Source: GAS368 sp965227745 (lineage in GTDB: Bacteria > Verrucomicrobiota > Verrucomicrobiia > Opitutales > Opitutaceae). From it: DNA of 64,000 nucleotides. This document shows positions 17,454 through 25,841 of this stretch, in pieces. The notes beneath the pieces were generated by a model, which saw only the letters and a list, made by a program, of their open reading frames with translations, did no database searches and had not been told where the DNA came from. Within the stretch, counting starts at the first letter, position 1. Each line of letters begins with the position of its first letter. Position numbers and translations under genes: made by a program. Location of the stretch: positions 930,001-994,000 of the forward strand of contig OZ245769.1 of assembly GCA_965227745.1 (NCBI GenBank), given 5' to 3'.

Positions 17454-17702
17454 ATGAAAATCGAATCCCTCATCCGGTTGCTCGCAGGCTCATTTGTTTT
17501 GCTTGGCGTCGCGCTCGCGCATTGGGTGAACGAAGGTTGGCTGCTGCTGCCTGGGTTGGTGGGCGCCAATTTGGTTCAATCGGTGTTCACCGGGTTTTGC
17601 CCGCCCAGCCTGATCCTTCGCCGGATCGGTTGGCTGGATGAAGCTGGGATGATCCACTGGGGTGGGGTGCAGGTGACCCCCAAGGCAATCCGCCGCGGCT
17701 AG
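17454..17702 (+). CDS. DUF2892 (YgaP-like transmembrane) protein
   Basis: An 82-residue membrane protein with two hydrophobic segments and the DUF2892 pattern: ESLIRLLAGSFVLLGVALAH, WLLLPGLVGANLVQSVFTGF, then CPPSLILRRIGW. In E. coli YgaP this domain is fused to a rhodanese and sits in the inner membrane, where it is tied to sulfide/persulfide handling. Here it is a separate gene, first in the run controlled by the palindromic operator. I chose the ATG at 17454; the longer frame from 17421 would read through the operator. Confidence 0.85.
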   Translation: MKIESLIRLLAGSFVLLGVALAHWVNEGWLLLPGLVGANLVQSVFTGFCPPSLILRRIGWLDEAGMIHWGGVQVTPKAIRRG

Positions 17703-17726
17703 CATCACCGGACAAGAAGCTCTCCC

Positions 17727-18749
17727 ATGAAACGCCTGCTGCCGCATCTCTCGCTCGTCGGTGTAGTTCTATTTGCGAGTTGCTCGCGGCAGGCACCTCA
17801 GGCGACGACGACCGGGTTGCCCACGATTCGGGTCGTGGCGAGCGCAGTGCATTTCGAGTCGGTCCCCGAATTTGTGGCTTTGGCCGGTACGGTGCGACCG
17901 GCGGAGCGCGCCCAGATCGCCGCGAAGTTGAGCGGCATGATCGAAGAGTTGAACGTAACGCTCGGTCAAGCCGTCGGCGTCGGGCAGGTCTTGGGCCGAA
18001 TCTCCGCGGCGGAAGTCACCGCGCGTCTGCGTCAGGCTCAAGCCCAACTCGCGCAAGCGGAACGCGACCTCGCGCGAGAGCAGGAACTACTCGCCAAGAA
18101 TGCGAGTCCGGCCGATTTGGTGAAAAGCCTGCAGGATCGCGTGGTGCTAACGCGGGCGATTGTAAGCGAAGCGCAGACGATGCAGGATTACACCGTTGTC
18201 CGCGCCCCCTTTGCGGGTGTCGTTGCGGGAAAGTTCGTCAACTCCGGGGACTTTGCGACACCGGGACTTCCGTTGCTCGCCCTAGAAGGAAACGGCGGAC
18301 TTCAAGTTGAGGTCGCGGTGCCTTTCAATCTCGTCCGCCTCGCTGAGATTGGAGCGGTCGTTTCCGTGGAGTTGCCTGACGCGGGTACATCGTTCTCCGG
18401 AAAACTGGCCGAAGTCTCTGGTGCGGTCGATCCCGCGACCCGAACCGTTTTAGTCAAAATCAACGTGGCGGAATCTTCCGCGCTGAGATCGGGTCAGTTC
18501 GTCCGGGCGCAGTGGCCGGCGGGGAAATTGCGGGCGCTTATGCTACCGGCGTCTGCCCTCACGGTTCTTGGCCAGATGGAACGGGTTTTTGTCGTCGTGG
18601 ATGGCAAGGCGCAACTCCGCCTCGTCAAGACGGAGTATAGACGCGGCGACCGCGTGCAAATTCAAGCGGGGCTGGAGCCTGGCGAGATCGTCGTGCTCTC
18701 TCCGCCGGCCACTTTGCGGGACGGTTCACCGCTGGAGATCGCGCCGTGA
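17727..18749 (+). CDS. RND efflux adaptor lipoprotein (membrane fusion protein)
   Basis: A 340-residue HlyD/AcrA-type adaptor with a lipoprotein signal (LFASC, C19). Lipoyl half-motifs are seen at AERAQIAAKLSGMIEELNVT and YTVVRAPFAGVVAGKFVNSG, with a short coiled-coil between and a C-terminal domain (QIQAGLEPGEIVVLSPPATL). It is anchored by lipid in the periplasm and bridges the permease to an outer-membrane channel. The stop overlaps the permease start by 4 bp. It follows the DUF2892 gene by 24 bp, so all belong to one transcript. Confidence 0.92.
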   Translation: MKRLLPHLSLVGVVLFASCSRQAPQATTTGLPTIRVVASAVHFESVPEFVALAGTVRPAERAQIAAKLSGMIEELNVTLGQAVGVGQVLGRISAAEVTARLRQAQAQLAQAERDLAREQELLAKNASPADLVKSLQDRVVLTRAIVSEAQTMQDYTVVRAPFAGVVAGKFVNSGDFATPGLPLLALEGNGGLQVEVAVPFNLVRLAEIGAVVSVELPDAGTSFSGKLAEVSGAVDPATRTVLVKINVAESSALRSGQFVRAQWPAGKLRALMLPASALTVLGQMERVFVVVDGKAQLRLVKTEYRRGDRVQIQAGLEPGEIVVLSPPATLRDGSPLEIAP

Positions 18750-21700
18750 ATGCCTCCTCGTCAAAGCCCGTAGTGCCTGGCCTTGCCGGCCGTCTCGCCG
18801 CGTTTTTTATCGATTCGAAGCTCACGCCGGTCGCGGTCATCGCGTCGATGCTGCTGGGGTTGTTTGCGGTTTTTATGCTCCCGCGCGAGGAGGAGCCCCA
18901 GATCAAGGTGCCGATGATCGACGTGCTGGTGAGCATGCCCGGTGCTTCGCCCACCGAGGTGGAGAATCGGCTGACGCGACCGATGGAAAAACTGCTCTGG
19001 GAAATTCCTGGCGTGGAATACCTCTACTCCACCTCCAGCCCCGGCAGTGGACTCGTCATCGTGCGCTTCGTCGTCGGCACCGACATCGAAACGGCGCTCA
19101 TGAGACTCAATCAGAGACTTCAGGCCAACGTGGACCGCCTACCGCTGGGAGTGTCGCCACCGCTGGTGAAGCCCCGTACCATCGACGATGTGCCGGTGCT
19201 CGCGCTCACCCTGCATAGCTCGATGCGCGATCATCTCACGCTTCGGCGCCTCGCCAGCCAAATGGATGATGCCATCAAATCCATTCCCCAAGTGGCGGAG
19301 ACGAATGTTATCGGTGGGGTCCGGCGGACGGTACGTGTTTCTCTCGACCCGGCGACGCTCGTGGCGCGCGGACTGACAACGCCCCAAGTCGTCGCGGCGC
19401 TGCAACATGCAAACCGTCAAGTGCAGAATGGCTCGCGCCCGTTTGCCAATACGGAGGTCCTGCTCGAAACGGGCACCTTTCTTCGTGACGTTGCAGATGC
19501 GGGGGCGGTGGTCGTCGGGGTGCATGCCGAGCGTCCGGTATTTCTCCGCGACGTGGCCACACTCACGGATGGGGGCGAAGAGCCGAGCACCTATGTGCTA
19601 CACGGCGGACCAGCGGGTGACTTGCAGGCGGCCGTCACACTAAGTGTCGCGAAGCGTCCTGGCGCGAATGCCATCGAGGTCGTCAATGACGTGCTCGCCA
19701 AGGTGGAAACGCTCCGCGGGTCATTACTGCCGTCGGATGTGACGGTGACCATCACGCGAGACTACGGGCACACTGCGGCGGAAAAAAGCAACGAGCTGCT
19801 CCTGCACATGGGCATCGCGGTTTTCGGCGTGACGCTGCTCATCTTGATTTTTCTCGGTTGGCGGGAATCGCTCGTGGTGCTTCTCGCGATCCCGGTCACG
19901 CTCGCCGTGACGTTGCTCGTTTTTTACCTCTACGGGTACACGCTCAACCGGATCACGCTCTTCGCGCTGATCTTCTCCATCGGCATTCTCGTGGATGATG
20001 CCATCGTGGTCGTTGAAAATATCGTCCGGCATCTGCGCCTTCCCGGAGCAGAGCAAAAAACGGTCCGCCAGCTCGCGGTGGAGGCCGTGATCGAAGTGGG
20101 CAATCCGACTATTTTGGCCACATGGGCCGTCATCGCCGCGATCCTGCCAATGGCGTTTGTGGGCGGATTGATGGGACCCTACATGAGGCCCATCCCCATC
20201 GGGTCGACCGCCGCGATGCTCTTCTCTCTGTTCATTGCGTTCACCATTACCCCGTGGGCGGCGTTGCGCGTTTTGCGGCGGCGGTTTGGCTCCGCTGTCA
20301 GCGAAGCGAAGGACAGCGACGTGGGTCATCACTCATCGGGCGATTGGTTCACCCGTTTGTATCATCGCATCATGGAGCCGCTGCTCGACCGAGCGAGGTG
20401 GCGCTGGGTATTTCTCGCGAGCATTGTGGGCCTGCTCCTGGTTTCCCTGGGTTTCGTGATTACCGGCGCCGTGACGATCAAGATGCTGCCCTTTGATAAT
20501 AAATCGGAGTTCCAAATCGTGCTCAATACTCCGGAGGGTACCACGCTTGAGCAGACGACTCGGATCGCGACGGAAATGGCGAGAGCTATTCGCGTCGAAC
20601 CGGAGGTGCGCGACTTTCAGATCTATGCCGGCACGGCGTCGCCGTTTAATTTCAACGGACTCGTGCGGCACTATTTCATGCGTCGCGGGCCGAATGTCGC
20701 GGACATTCAAGTCAATCTTGTGGGCAAGGACGCGCGCTCGGAGCAAAGCCACGCCATCGCCAAACGCATGCGGCTCAAGGTCGCACCCATCGCTGAAAAA
20801 TATGGCGCAGCGGTCGCCGTGGCGGAAGTTCCGCCCGGTCCTCCTGTGCTGCAATCGCTCGTCGCTGAAATCTATGGGCCGGATGAAGCGCAACGCATCG
20901 CCTTGGCGCAGGCCGTGAAAGATATTTTCGCCCGCACTCCCGGCGTGGTGGATCTCGATTGGTATGTGGAGGCCGAGCAGCCGAAAGTCCGCTACCTCGT
21001 GGATCGGGAAAAAGCCGCGCTCCACGGCGTGAGCGTCGACGCCATCTCCCAGACGCTGCAACTCGCGGCGCAAGGCGTGACCGTCGACCTGATGCACTGG
21101 CCCGCCGAGCTGGAGGACGTCCCGATTATCTTCGAATTGCCCGCCGTCGCCCGGACGCAGCCCAGTGCGCTGCTCGCCCTGCAAGTTCGCGCCGACGCCG
21201 AGGCGACGCGTCCGTTGGTGCCCCTTTCGGAATTGGTCCGCATCGAGCGCACGACCGGCGAACGCAGCTTGTATCGGAAGAACCTGAAGCCGGTCACCTA
21301 TATCACGGCTGATGTGGCCGGCGTGGTGGAGAGTCCGGCGTACGCGCTCTTTGCCCTCAATCGTGACATCGCTAAAATCGATGGCCGACGGTTTGGAGGC
21401 ATGGACGCAAAGCTTCCGATTTACCATCTCAACCAGCCATTCGATGACAGCCAGCCGGCGCTGAAATGGGACGGGGAATGGCACATCACGCTCGAGGTCT
21501 TTCGCGACCTCGGGCTCGCCTTTGCCGCGGTGCTGGTGCTGATCGCGATGCTGATGGTGGGGTGGTTCAAGGCCTACATCACGCCGCTGGTGGTGATGGC
21601 TGCGATTCCGTTTTCGCTCATTGGCATATTGCCGGCGCATTGGGCACTGGGGGCATTTTTCACCGCGACTTCGATGATCGGCTTCATGGCCGGAGCGGGA

Positions 21701-21994
21701 ATCGTGGTGAGGAATTCGATCATTTTGGTCGATTTCATCGAGCTGCGCCGCGCCCATGGTCTCGCGCTGCGCGATGCCGTGATCGAGGCCGGTGCCGTGC
21801 GTTTTCGCCCGATGCTGCTGACCGCGCTCGCGGTTGTCGTGGGGGCGAGCGTGATTCTCGCCGACCCGATTTTCCAAGGCCTCGCGATCAGCCTGATGTT
21901 TGGTGAAGTGGCTTCGCTGCTCATCAGCCGCATGGCCGTCCCGGTCCTCTACTTCATGGCCAATGATCGCCAAAATTTCACCACGCCCTCATGA
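18746..21994 (+). CDS. RND efflux permease
   Basis: A 1082-residue RND transporter with two large periplasmic loops and about 12 membrane helices. The helix-4 Asp pair is intact (D417-D418 in ILVDDAIVVVENIV), while the helix-10 Lys position is Arg (R989 in GIVVRNSIILVDF). This contrasts with the first permease at 11958. It shares the 'acriflavin resistance' family layout, and the substrate is not evident. The ends overlap both neighbours by 4 bp (adaptor before, rhodanese after). No channel gene is in this operon. Confidence 0.93.
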   Translation: MNASSSKPVVPGLAGRLAAFFIDSKLTPVAVIASMLLGLFAVFMLPREEEPQIKVPMIDVLVSMPGASPTEVENRLTRPMEKLLWEIPGVEYLYSTSSPGSGLVIVRFVVGTDIETALMRLNQRLQANVDRLPLGVSPPLVKPRTIDDVPVLALTLHSSMRDHLTLRRLASQMDDAIKSIPQVAETNVIGGVRRTVRVSLDPATLVARGLTTPQVVAALQHANRQVQNGSRPFANTEVLLETGTFLRDVADAGAVVVGVHAERPVFLRDVATLTDGGEEPSTYVLHGGPAGDLQAAVTLSVAKRPGANAIEVVNDVLAKVETLRGSLLPSDVTVTITRDYGHTAAEKSNELLLHMGIAVFGVTLLILIFLGWRESLVVLLAIPVTLAVTLLVFYLYGYTLNRITLFALIFSIGILVDDAIVVVENIVRHLRLPGAEQKTVRQLAVEAVIEVGNPTILATWAVIAAILPMAFVGGLMGPYMRPIPIGSTAAMLFSLFIAFTITPWAALRVLRRRFGSAVSEAKDSDVGHHSSGDWFTRLYHRIMEPLLDRARWRWVFLASIVGLLLVSLGFVITGAVTIKMLPFDNKSEFQIVLNTPEGTTLEQTTRIATEMARAIRVEPEVRDFQIYAGTASPFNFNGLVRHYFMRRGPNVADIQVNLVGKDARSEQSHAIAKRMRLKVAPIAEKYGAAVAVAEVPPGPPVLQSLVAEIYGPDEAQRIALAQAVKDIFARTPGVVDLDWYVEAEQPKVRYLVDREKAALHGVSVDAISQTLQLAAQGVTVDLMHWPAELEDVPIIFELPAVARTQPSALLALQVRADAEATRPLVPLSELVRIERTTGERSLYRKNLKPVTYITADVAGVVESPAYALFALNRDIAKIDGRRFGGMDAKLPIYHLNQPFDDSQPALKWDGEWHITLEVFRDLGLAFAAVLVLIAMLMVGWFKAYITPLVVMAAIPFSLIGILPAHWALGAFFTATSMIGFMAGAGIVVRNSIILVDFIELRRAHGLALRDAVIEAGAVRFRPMLLTALAVVVGASVILADPIFQGLAISLMFGEVASLLISRMAVPVLYFMANDRQNFTTPS

Positions 21995-22365
21995 AAACGC
22001 TCCAACGATTACTTGCGAAATTAAATTCACCAGCGCCGCTCGTAAGGCCGACCACGCCGCAGGAGGCCGCCGAACTCGTCTCCTCTGGCCGCGCGGTACT
22101 GGTCGATGTGCGCGAGCCAAACGAATGGGCAGACGGAGTCGCGGGACCCGCTCACCTGCTCGCGCTAAGCGATCTCAAGGGAGCGCGCGATACGTGGACG
22201 GAGTTTTTAGCCAAGCATCGCGACCGTGAACTGATTCTCTACTGCCGCTCGGGCGGGCGCTCTGGGTCGGCGGCTGCCCTGCTGGCCGCAGAGGGTTTCC
22301 GGGTCGCGAACTGCGGCGGTTTTTCCTCCTGGCAAGCGGCCGGCCTGCCCATCCGCCAGATCTGA
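21991..22365 (+). CDS. single-domain rhodanese
   Basis: A 124-residue rhodanese-domain protein with the active-site Cys C85 in the loop CRSGGRSGSAA, preceded by AVLVDVREPNEW and followed by GGFSSWQAAGLPI. Such domains carry persulfide sulfur on the Cys and transfer it to thiols or cyanide. There is no signal peptide, so it is cytosolic. Its start overlaps the permease stop by 4 bp, tying sulfur transfer to the pump. Together with the DUF2892 proteins it makes up the two halves of E. coli YgaP as separate genes. Confidence 0.92.
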   Translation: MKTLQRLLAKLNSPAPLVRPTTPQEAAELVSSGRAVLVDVREPNEWADGVAGPAHLLALSDLKGARDTWTEFLAKHRDRELILYCRSGGRSGSAAALLAAEGFRVANCGGFSSWQAAGLPIRQI

Positions 22366-22400
22366 ATTTTTTGTCCGCTACCACAACCTAGATTCCTCCT

Positions 22401-22598
22401 ATGAAACCCAATATCGGTTCGATTGATCGTGCTGTTCGTATCATGCTCGGCTGCGCCTGTCTCGGCGCGGGCTACTATTTCAAAACCTGGTGGGGCCTGG
22501 TCGGCGTCGTGCCGATCCTCACCGCGCTCGTGCGTTTTTGTCCGGCCTATCTTCCCTTTGGCTTGAGTACTTGTTCGCGGTCCGAACAGAAAAAATAA
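22401..22598 (+). CDS. second DUF2892 (YgaP-like transmembrane) protein
   Basis: A 65-residue membrane protein with the DUF2892 layout: NIGSIDRAVRIMLGCACLGA, then WWGLVGVVPILTALVRFCPA and a Cys-containing tail. It differs from the copy at 17454, whose motif is FTGFCP, and has four cysteines. It lies 35 bp after the rhodanese gene and closes the operon, so the locus opens and closes with a DUF2892 protein. Confidence 0.82.
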   Translation: MKPNIGSIDRAVRIMLGCACLGAGYYFKTWWGLVGVVPILTALVRFCPAYLPFGLSTCSRSEQKK

Positions 22599-22904
22599 AA
22601 CGTCCAAACTTGGTAGGTTTTCCCGCGCAGACCGAATTGGGCCGAAGCAGATCGCACCCGCTGCCGATAGGCGCGGGCGTATTCGGTAGTTTTGAGCAAG
22701 AGCTGCATACGCGTGCCGCGAGTCGCCGACTGGCTACTCCCACGCGGGGCGTTTGACCGTCGTAAATTAAGGCGAGGCGGCCGCGACCGGTGCGGAATCG
22801 CTGCGGGGATGCTGGCCGGAGGGAATTGCACCCCGGCCAATGCGGCGTAGTCGGCTTAGTCGATTTGCCAGGTCGGGAATCGAAGCGGTTATTTTGAGAT
22901 CGCT
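22599..22904. other. intergenic region with a weak stem-loop
   Basis: No convincing gene is seen in these 306 bp. A 7-bp inverted repeat TGGCCGG/CCGGCCA at 22813-22839 with a 13-base loop could act as a weak transcription barrier after the RND operon, but there is no T-run. The promoter of the histidine-kinase gene must also lie here; I could not pick a clear one. Confidence 0.4.
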
Positions 22905-25064
22905 ATGCCGGGAAAGCTGAAAAGATTTCGGGCAGTGATTGCACGTTGGCAGGCCATACCCCTCTGGCTCCCGCTGCTGTTCGCGATTGTCGCGAATTCC
23001 GTATGGGCGGAAAGTGCACCGGGGCCGCTCACGACCGCGGCTGCGGTCAGAATGTTATCGTCGGAAGAAGCGGCGAAAGAGCGCCCGGTGCGGTTGACCG
23101 GGGTACTTTTGCTCGTCACCCGTCAGCGCGATGCGCTCGTGCTCCGTGACGAAACGGATGGCATCTACGTTGAACTGAATCACGTCATCGGCGACACCCG
23201 GCGGCCGGGTGATCGCTTAGAGATCTCAGGAGTGACGAGTGCGGGTGATTTCGCTCCGATGGTGCGCGCGAAGCGAATTACCTGGGTCGGGGCCGGCCCG
23301 TTGCCATCACCCCGACCGACTACCATTGCCGAACTCAATGCCGGTGGCTTTGACGCGGCGTGGGTCGAGTTGGAAGGCATCGTGCGTTCTTGTAAACCAA
23401 CGCCACCCATTCAGCCGCCGTCGAGGCGGGCAAGCCAGACTGCTCCGGCAAGCGCGGCGGACGCTAAACGCCTCGGTCAGGAGAGTTGGACTATCACCAT
23501 TGCGCAGGGTGACGACCGCATGATTGTGCAAGTGCGTGATCGTGTGGCGCCCGAGACCTTAATCGACGCCCACGTGAGGTTGAGGGGGGTGGTCTTTAAT
23601 GTTCACAACGCCAACAGGCAGTTCGTGCGGCCAAGTGTACAAGTCGCGCACCAGGGCATGATCAGTGTGATCACCCCGCCTTCGCCCGATCCCTTTGTCC
23701 TGCCGCTGCAGCGGATTGATGACATCCTACGCTTCACTCCGACTGGTTTCAACGGGCACCGCATTCGCGTGAGCGGTGTGGTCACGGCGCATCAGTACGG
23801 GCAGACGTTGTGGTTGCAGGAGGGGGACCGCGGCGTGCGGGTGGCCTCCGAGCAAGAGGGGGCGCTGGCACCGGGAGACCTGGTTGAAGTCGTCGGCTTC
23901 CCCGAGCACGGCGGTTATGCACCCAGTCTAAACGACGCGATCTTTCGAAAAGTTTCATCAGGTTTGCCACCGAAGCCCCGTGGCCTGCGCGCGACCGAAG
24001 AGATTTCGCGCCAAGACTCCAACCTAGTGCAGATCGAAGCGACGCTCGATGAGGTTCGACAAACGGGAGACGGCATCGTACTCACGCTCAGTTGGAACGA
24101 CACGAGTGTCAGCGCGGTATTGCCCCGCCGCACAGGCGAGCTCAAGGAAGGGCCGTGGGAGGCGGGGAGTCGGGTGCGAGTGACGGGAATCTGCGTATCG
24201 GGCCAATCAGAATTTTTACGACCTTCAGGCCTCTGGGTGGCAGACAAAATGCAGATCCTGCTGCGCGATGCGGGCGATCTCGCCGTGATTAGCCCGGCAC
24301 CGTGGATGACCCCGCGGCGTGGGTTGTGGATCGCGGTGGTGGTGGCGGCAGTGATCCTGCTCGCTCTGATTGTGGTGGCGATTTTGGCCCGGCGGCAAAT
24401 CGCACAGCGGGAGGAGGCCAGAAAGCTGGCCGAAGTGGAATTCGCCGCAATGCTGGCGGAGCGCAATCGGCTGGCCCGGGAACTTCACGATACGATCGCG
24501 CAGGAACTCAATGCGGTCTCGATGCAGATGGAGCTGGCCAAAAATTCCGCGAGGAATGGCACCCTGGCAGAAGTGATGCCGCACCTGAGCACGGCCCACG
24601 GAATTGTCCGCGCCTGCCTGGTTGAGGCGAGGGAGTCCATCTGGGACATGCGTTCGCACATCTTGGAAAAAAACGATTTACTCGAGGCCTTGCGCTCTGT
24701 CGCCGAACAAATGAGTGCGGGACTCAACTGCTCGGTAAGCACGAAATCGCACGGGAAGCTGAGACGCCTGGCGCCGGTGATCGAAAATAATCTGCTACGA
24801 ATCGGACAGGAGGCGGTCTCGAACGCCTTGAAGCACGCCCACGCGCGCGCGATTGAGTTGGAAATTACATTCGAGGCTTCGCGAGTGCGGCTGGCTATCC
24901 GTAATGATGGCCGGGGCTTCGATCCAGACGTGGAGCGCGCCGTCGGGCACTTCGGCTTGCGCGGCATGAAAGAGCGAGTCGAGCAGATGAATGGAGAGTT
25001 GAGTATTCGCCGCGTCGCAAGCGGCGGCACTTGCGTCGAAGTCGTGGTTGGGTTTCTGGATTAG
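22905..25064 (+). CDS. NarL-type sensor histidine kinase with tandem OB-like sensor
   Basis: A 719-residue kinase. After a signal/anchor (about residues 12-36) comes a long periplasmic region with two similar units: RPVRLTGVLL ... PGDRLEISGV (about 62-160) and HRIRVSGVVT ... PGDLVEVVGF (about 285-390), each OB-fold-like with extra half-repeats. A membrane helix at about 470-492 leads to HisKA_3 with H528 (ARELHDTIAQELNAVSMQME) and an HATPase domain (GQEAVSNALKHA, NDGRGFD, GLRGMKERV). It pairs with the LuxR-type regulator 27 bp downstream. Position next to the receptor and sulfatase genes suggests it senses a glycan or its breakdown product (inference). Confidence 0.9.
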   Translation: MPGKLKRFRAVIARWQAIPLWLPLLFAIVANSVWAESAPGPLTTAAAVRMLSSEEAAKERPVRLTGVLLLVTRQRDALVLRDETDGIYVELNHVIGDTRRPGDRLEISGVTSAGDFAPMVRAKRITWVGAGPLPSPRPTTIAELNAGGFDAAWVELEGIVRSCKPTPPIQPPSRRASQTAPASAADAKRLGQESWTITIAQGDDRMIVQVRDRVAPETLIDAHVRLRGVVFNVHNANRQFVRPSVQVAHQGMISVITPPSPDPFVLPLQRIDDILRFTPTGFNGHRIRVSGVVTAHQYGQTLWLQEGDRGVRVASEQEGALAPGDLVEVVGFPEHGGYAPSLNDAIFRKVSSGLPPKPRGLRATEEISRQDSNLVQIEATLDEVRQTGDGIVLTLSWNDTSVSAVLPRRTGELKEGPWEAGSRVRVTGICVSGQSEFLRPSGLWVADKMQILLRDAGDLAVISPAPWMTPRRGLWIAVVVAAVILLALIVVAILARRQIAQREEARKLAEVEFAAMLAERNRLARELHDTIAQELNAVSMQMELAKNSARNGTLAEVMPHLSTAHGIVRACLVEARESIWDMRSHILEKNDLLEALRSVAEQMSAGLNCSVSTKSHGKLRRLAPVIENNLLRIGQEAVSNALKHAHARAIELEITFEASRVRLAIRNDGRGFDPDVERAVGHFGLRGMKERVEQMNGELSIRRVASGGTCVEVVVGFLD

Positions 25065-25091
25065 GAGAGTTTCCCTCTACCCCTGAACCCC

Positions 25092-25730
25092 GTGAAAAAG
25101 AAGTCCCCAACGTCCATCAAAGTCGTCCTCGTCGAGGACCATCCGACCTTTCGCATGGGCGTGGCGGCCCTCATCGAGAGTCAGCCGGATATGACCGTGG
25201 CCGCGCAGTTTGCTTCCGGTGAGGAGGTGCTCGCGGCGTTTCGACCCGGGCTTGCCTCGGTGATCCTGATGGACCTGCGACTTCCGGGTCTAGGCGGGGT
25301 GGAAACCATCATTGGCCTGCAGGCGCGCGATCCTGACGTCCGCGTGGTCGTGCTGACAACCTACGAAGCGGATGAGGATGTGTTTCGCGCGATGCAGTCC
25401 GGGGCTAAATCATATTTGTTAAAGGACATGTCGACGGAGGAGATCGTGGGCACGATTCGCACGGTCCATAGCGGTGGCACCGAAATCTCACCCCGCATCG
25501 CGGAGCGCCTCGCGGCGCGGGCTCGACGCCCGGATCTCACCGCGCGCGAGATGGAGGTCCTGCAGTTGCTGGTGCGGGGCCGCAGCAACAAGGAGATCGG
25601 GGCGAAGCTTTTCATCTCAGACGAGACGGTGAAGTCACACTTGAAGACCTTGTTCGCTAAACTCAAGGTGCGCGACCGCACCGATGCGGCGATCAGCGCG
25701 GTGCGGCAGGGGATCGTGCATCTGGAGTAG
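25092..25730 (+). CDS. NarL/LuxR-family response regulator
   Basis: A 212-residue regulator starting with GTG. The receiver domain has VVLVEDHPTFRMGVAALIES and phospho-acceptor D61 in LMDLRLPGLGG. The C-terminal LuxR helix-turn-helix is LTAREMEVLQLLVRGRSNKE, then IGAKLFISDETVKSHLKTLF. It is cotranscribed with the preceding kinase and likely controls the TonB-receptor/sulfatase genes that begin 111 bp downstream. Confidence 0.93.
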   Translation: MKKKSPTSIKVVLVEDHPTFRMGVAALIESQPDMTVAAQFASGEEVLAAFRPGLASVILMDLRLPGLGGVETIIGLQARDPDVRVVVLTTYEADEDVFRAMQSGAKSYLLKDMSTEEIVGTIRTVHSGGTEISPRIAERLAARARRPDLTAREMEVLQLLVRGRSNKEIGAKLFISDETVKSHLKTLFAKLKVRDRTDAAISAVRQGIVHLE

Positions 25731-25841
25731 GGGAGTGAGGGAGTAAATTCACCCCAACGGGGGATAGTGGTCGCTCGGCGGCGTTGGTATCCTACGGCTG
25801 GTAGTCCGTGTCGCCAACCCCAGTTACCCACCCCACCCGCG

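Noticed and set aside
20333..21973. 546-codon minus-strand frame in the second RND permease
   Set aside because: It is antisense to the permease, rich in His, Arg and Asp as expected from reverse-complemented membrane codons.
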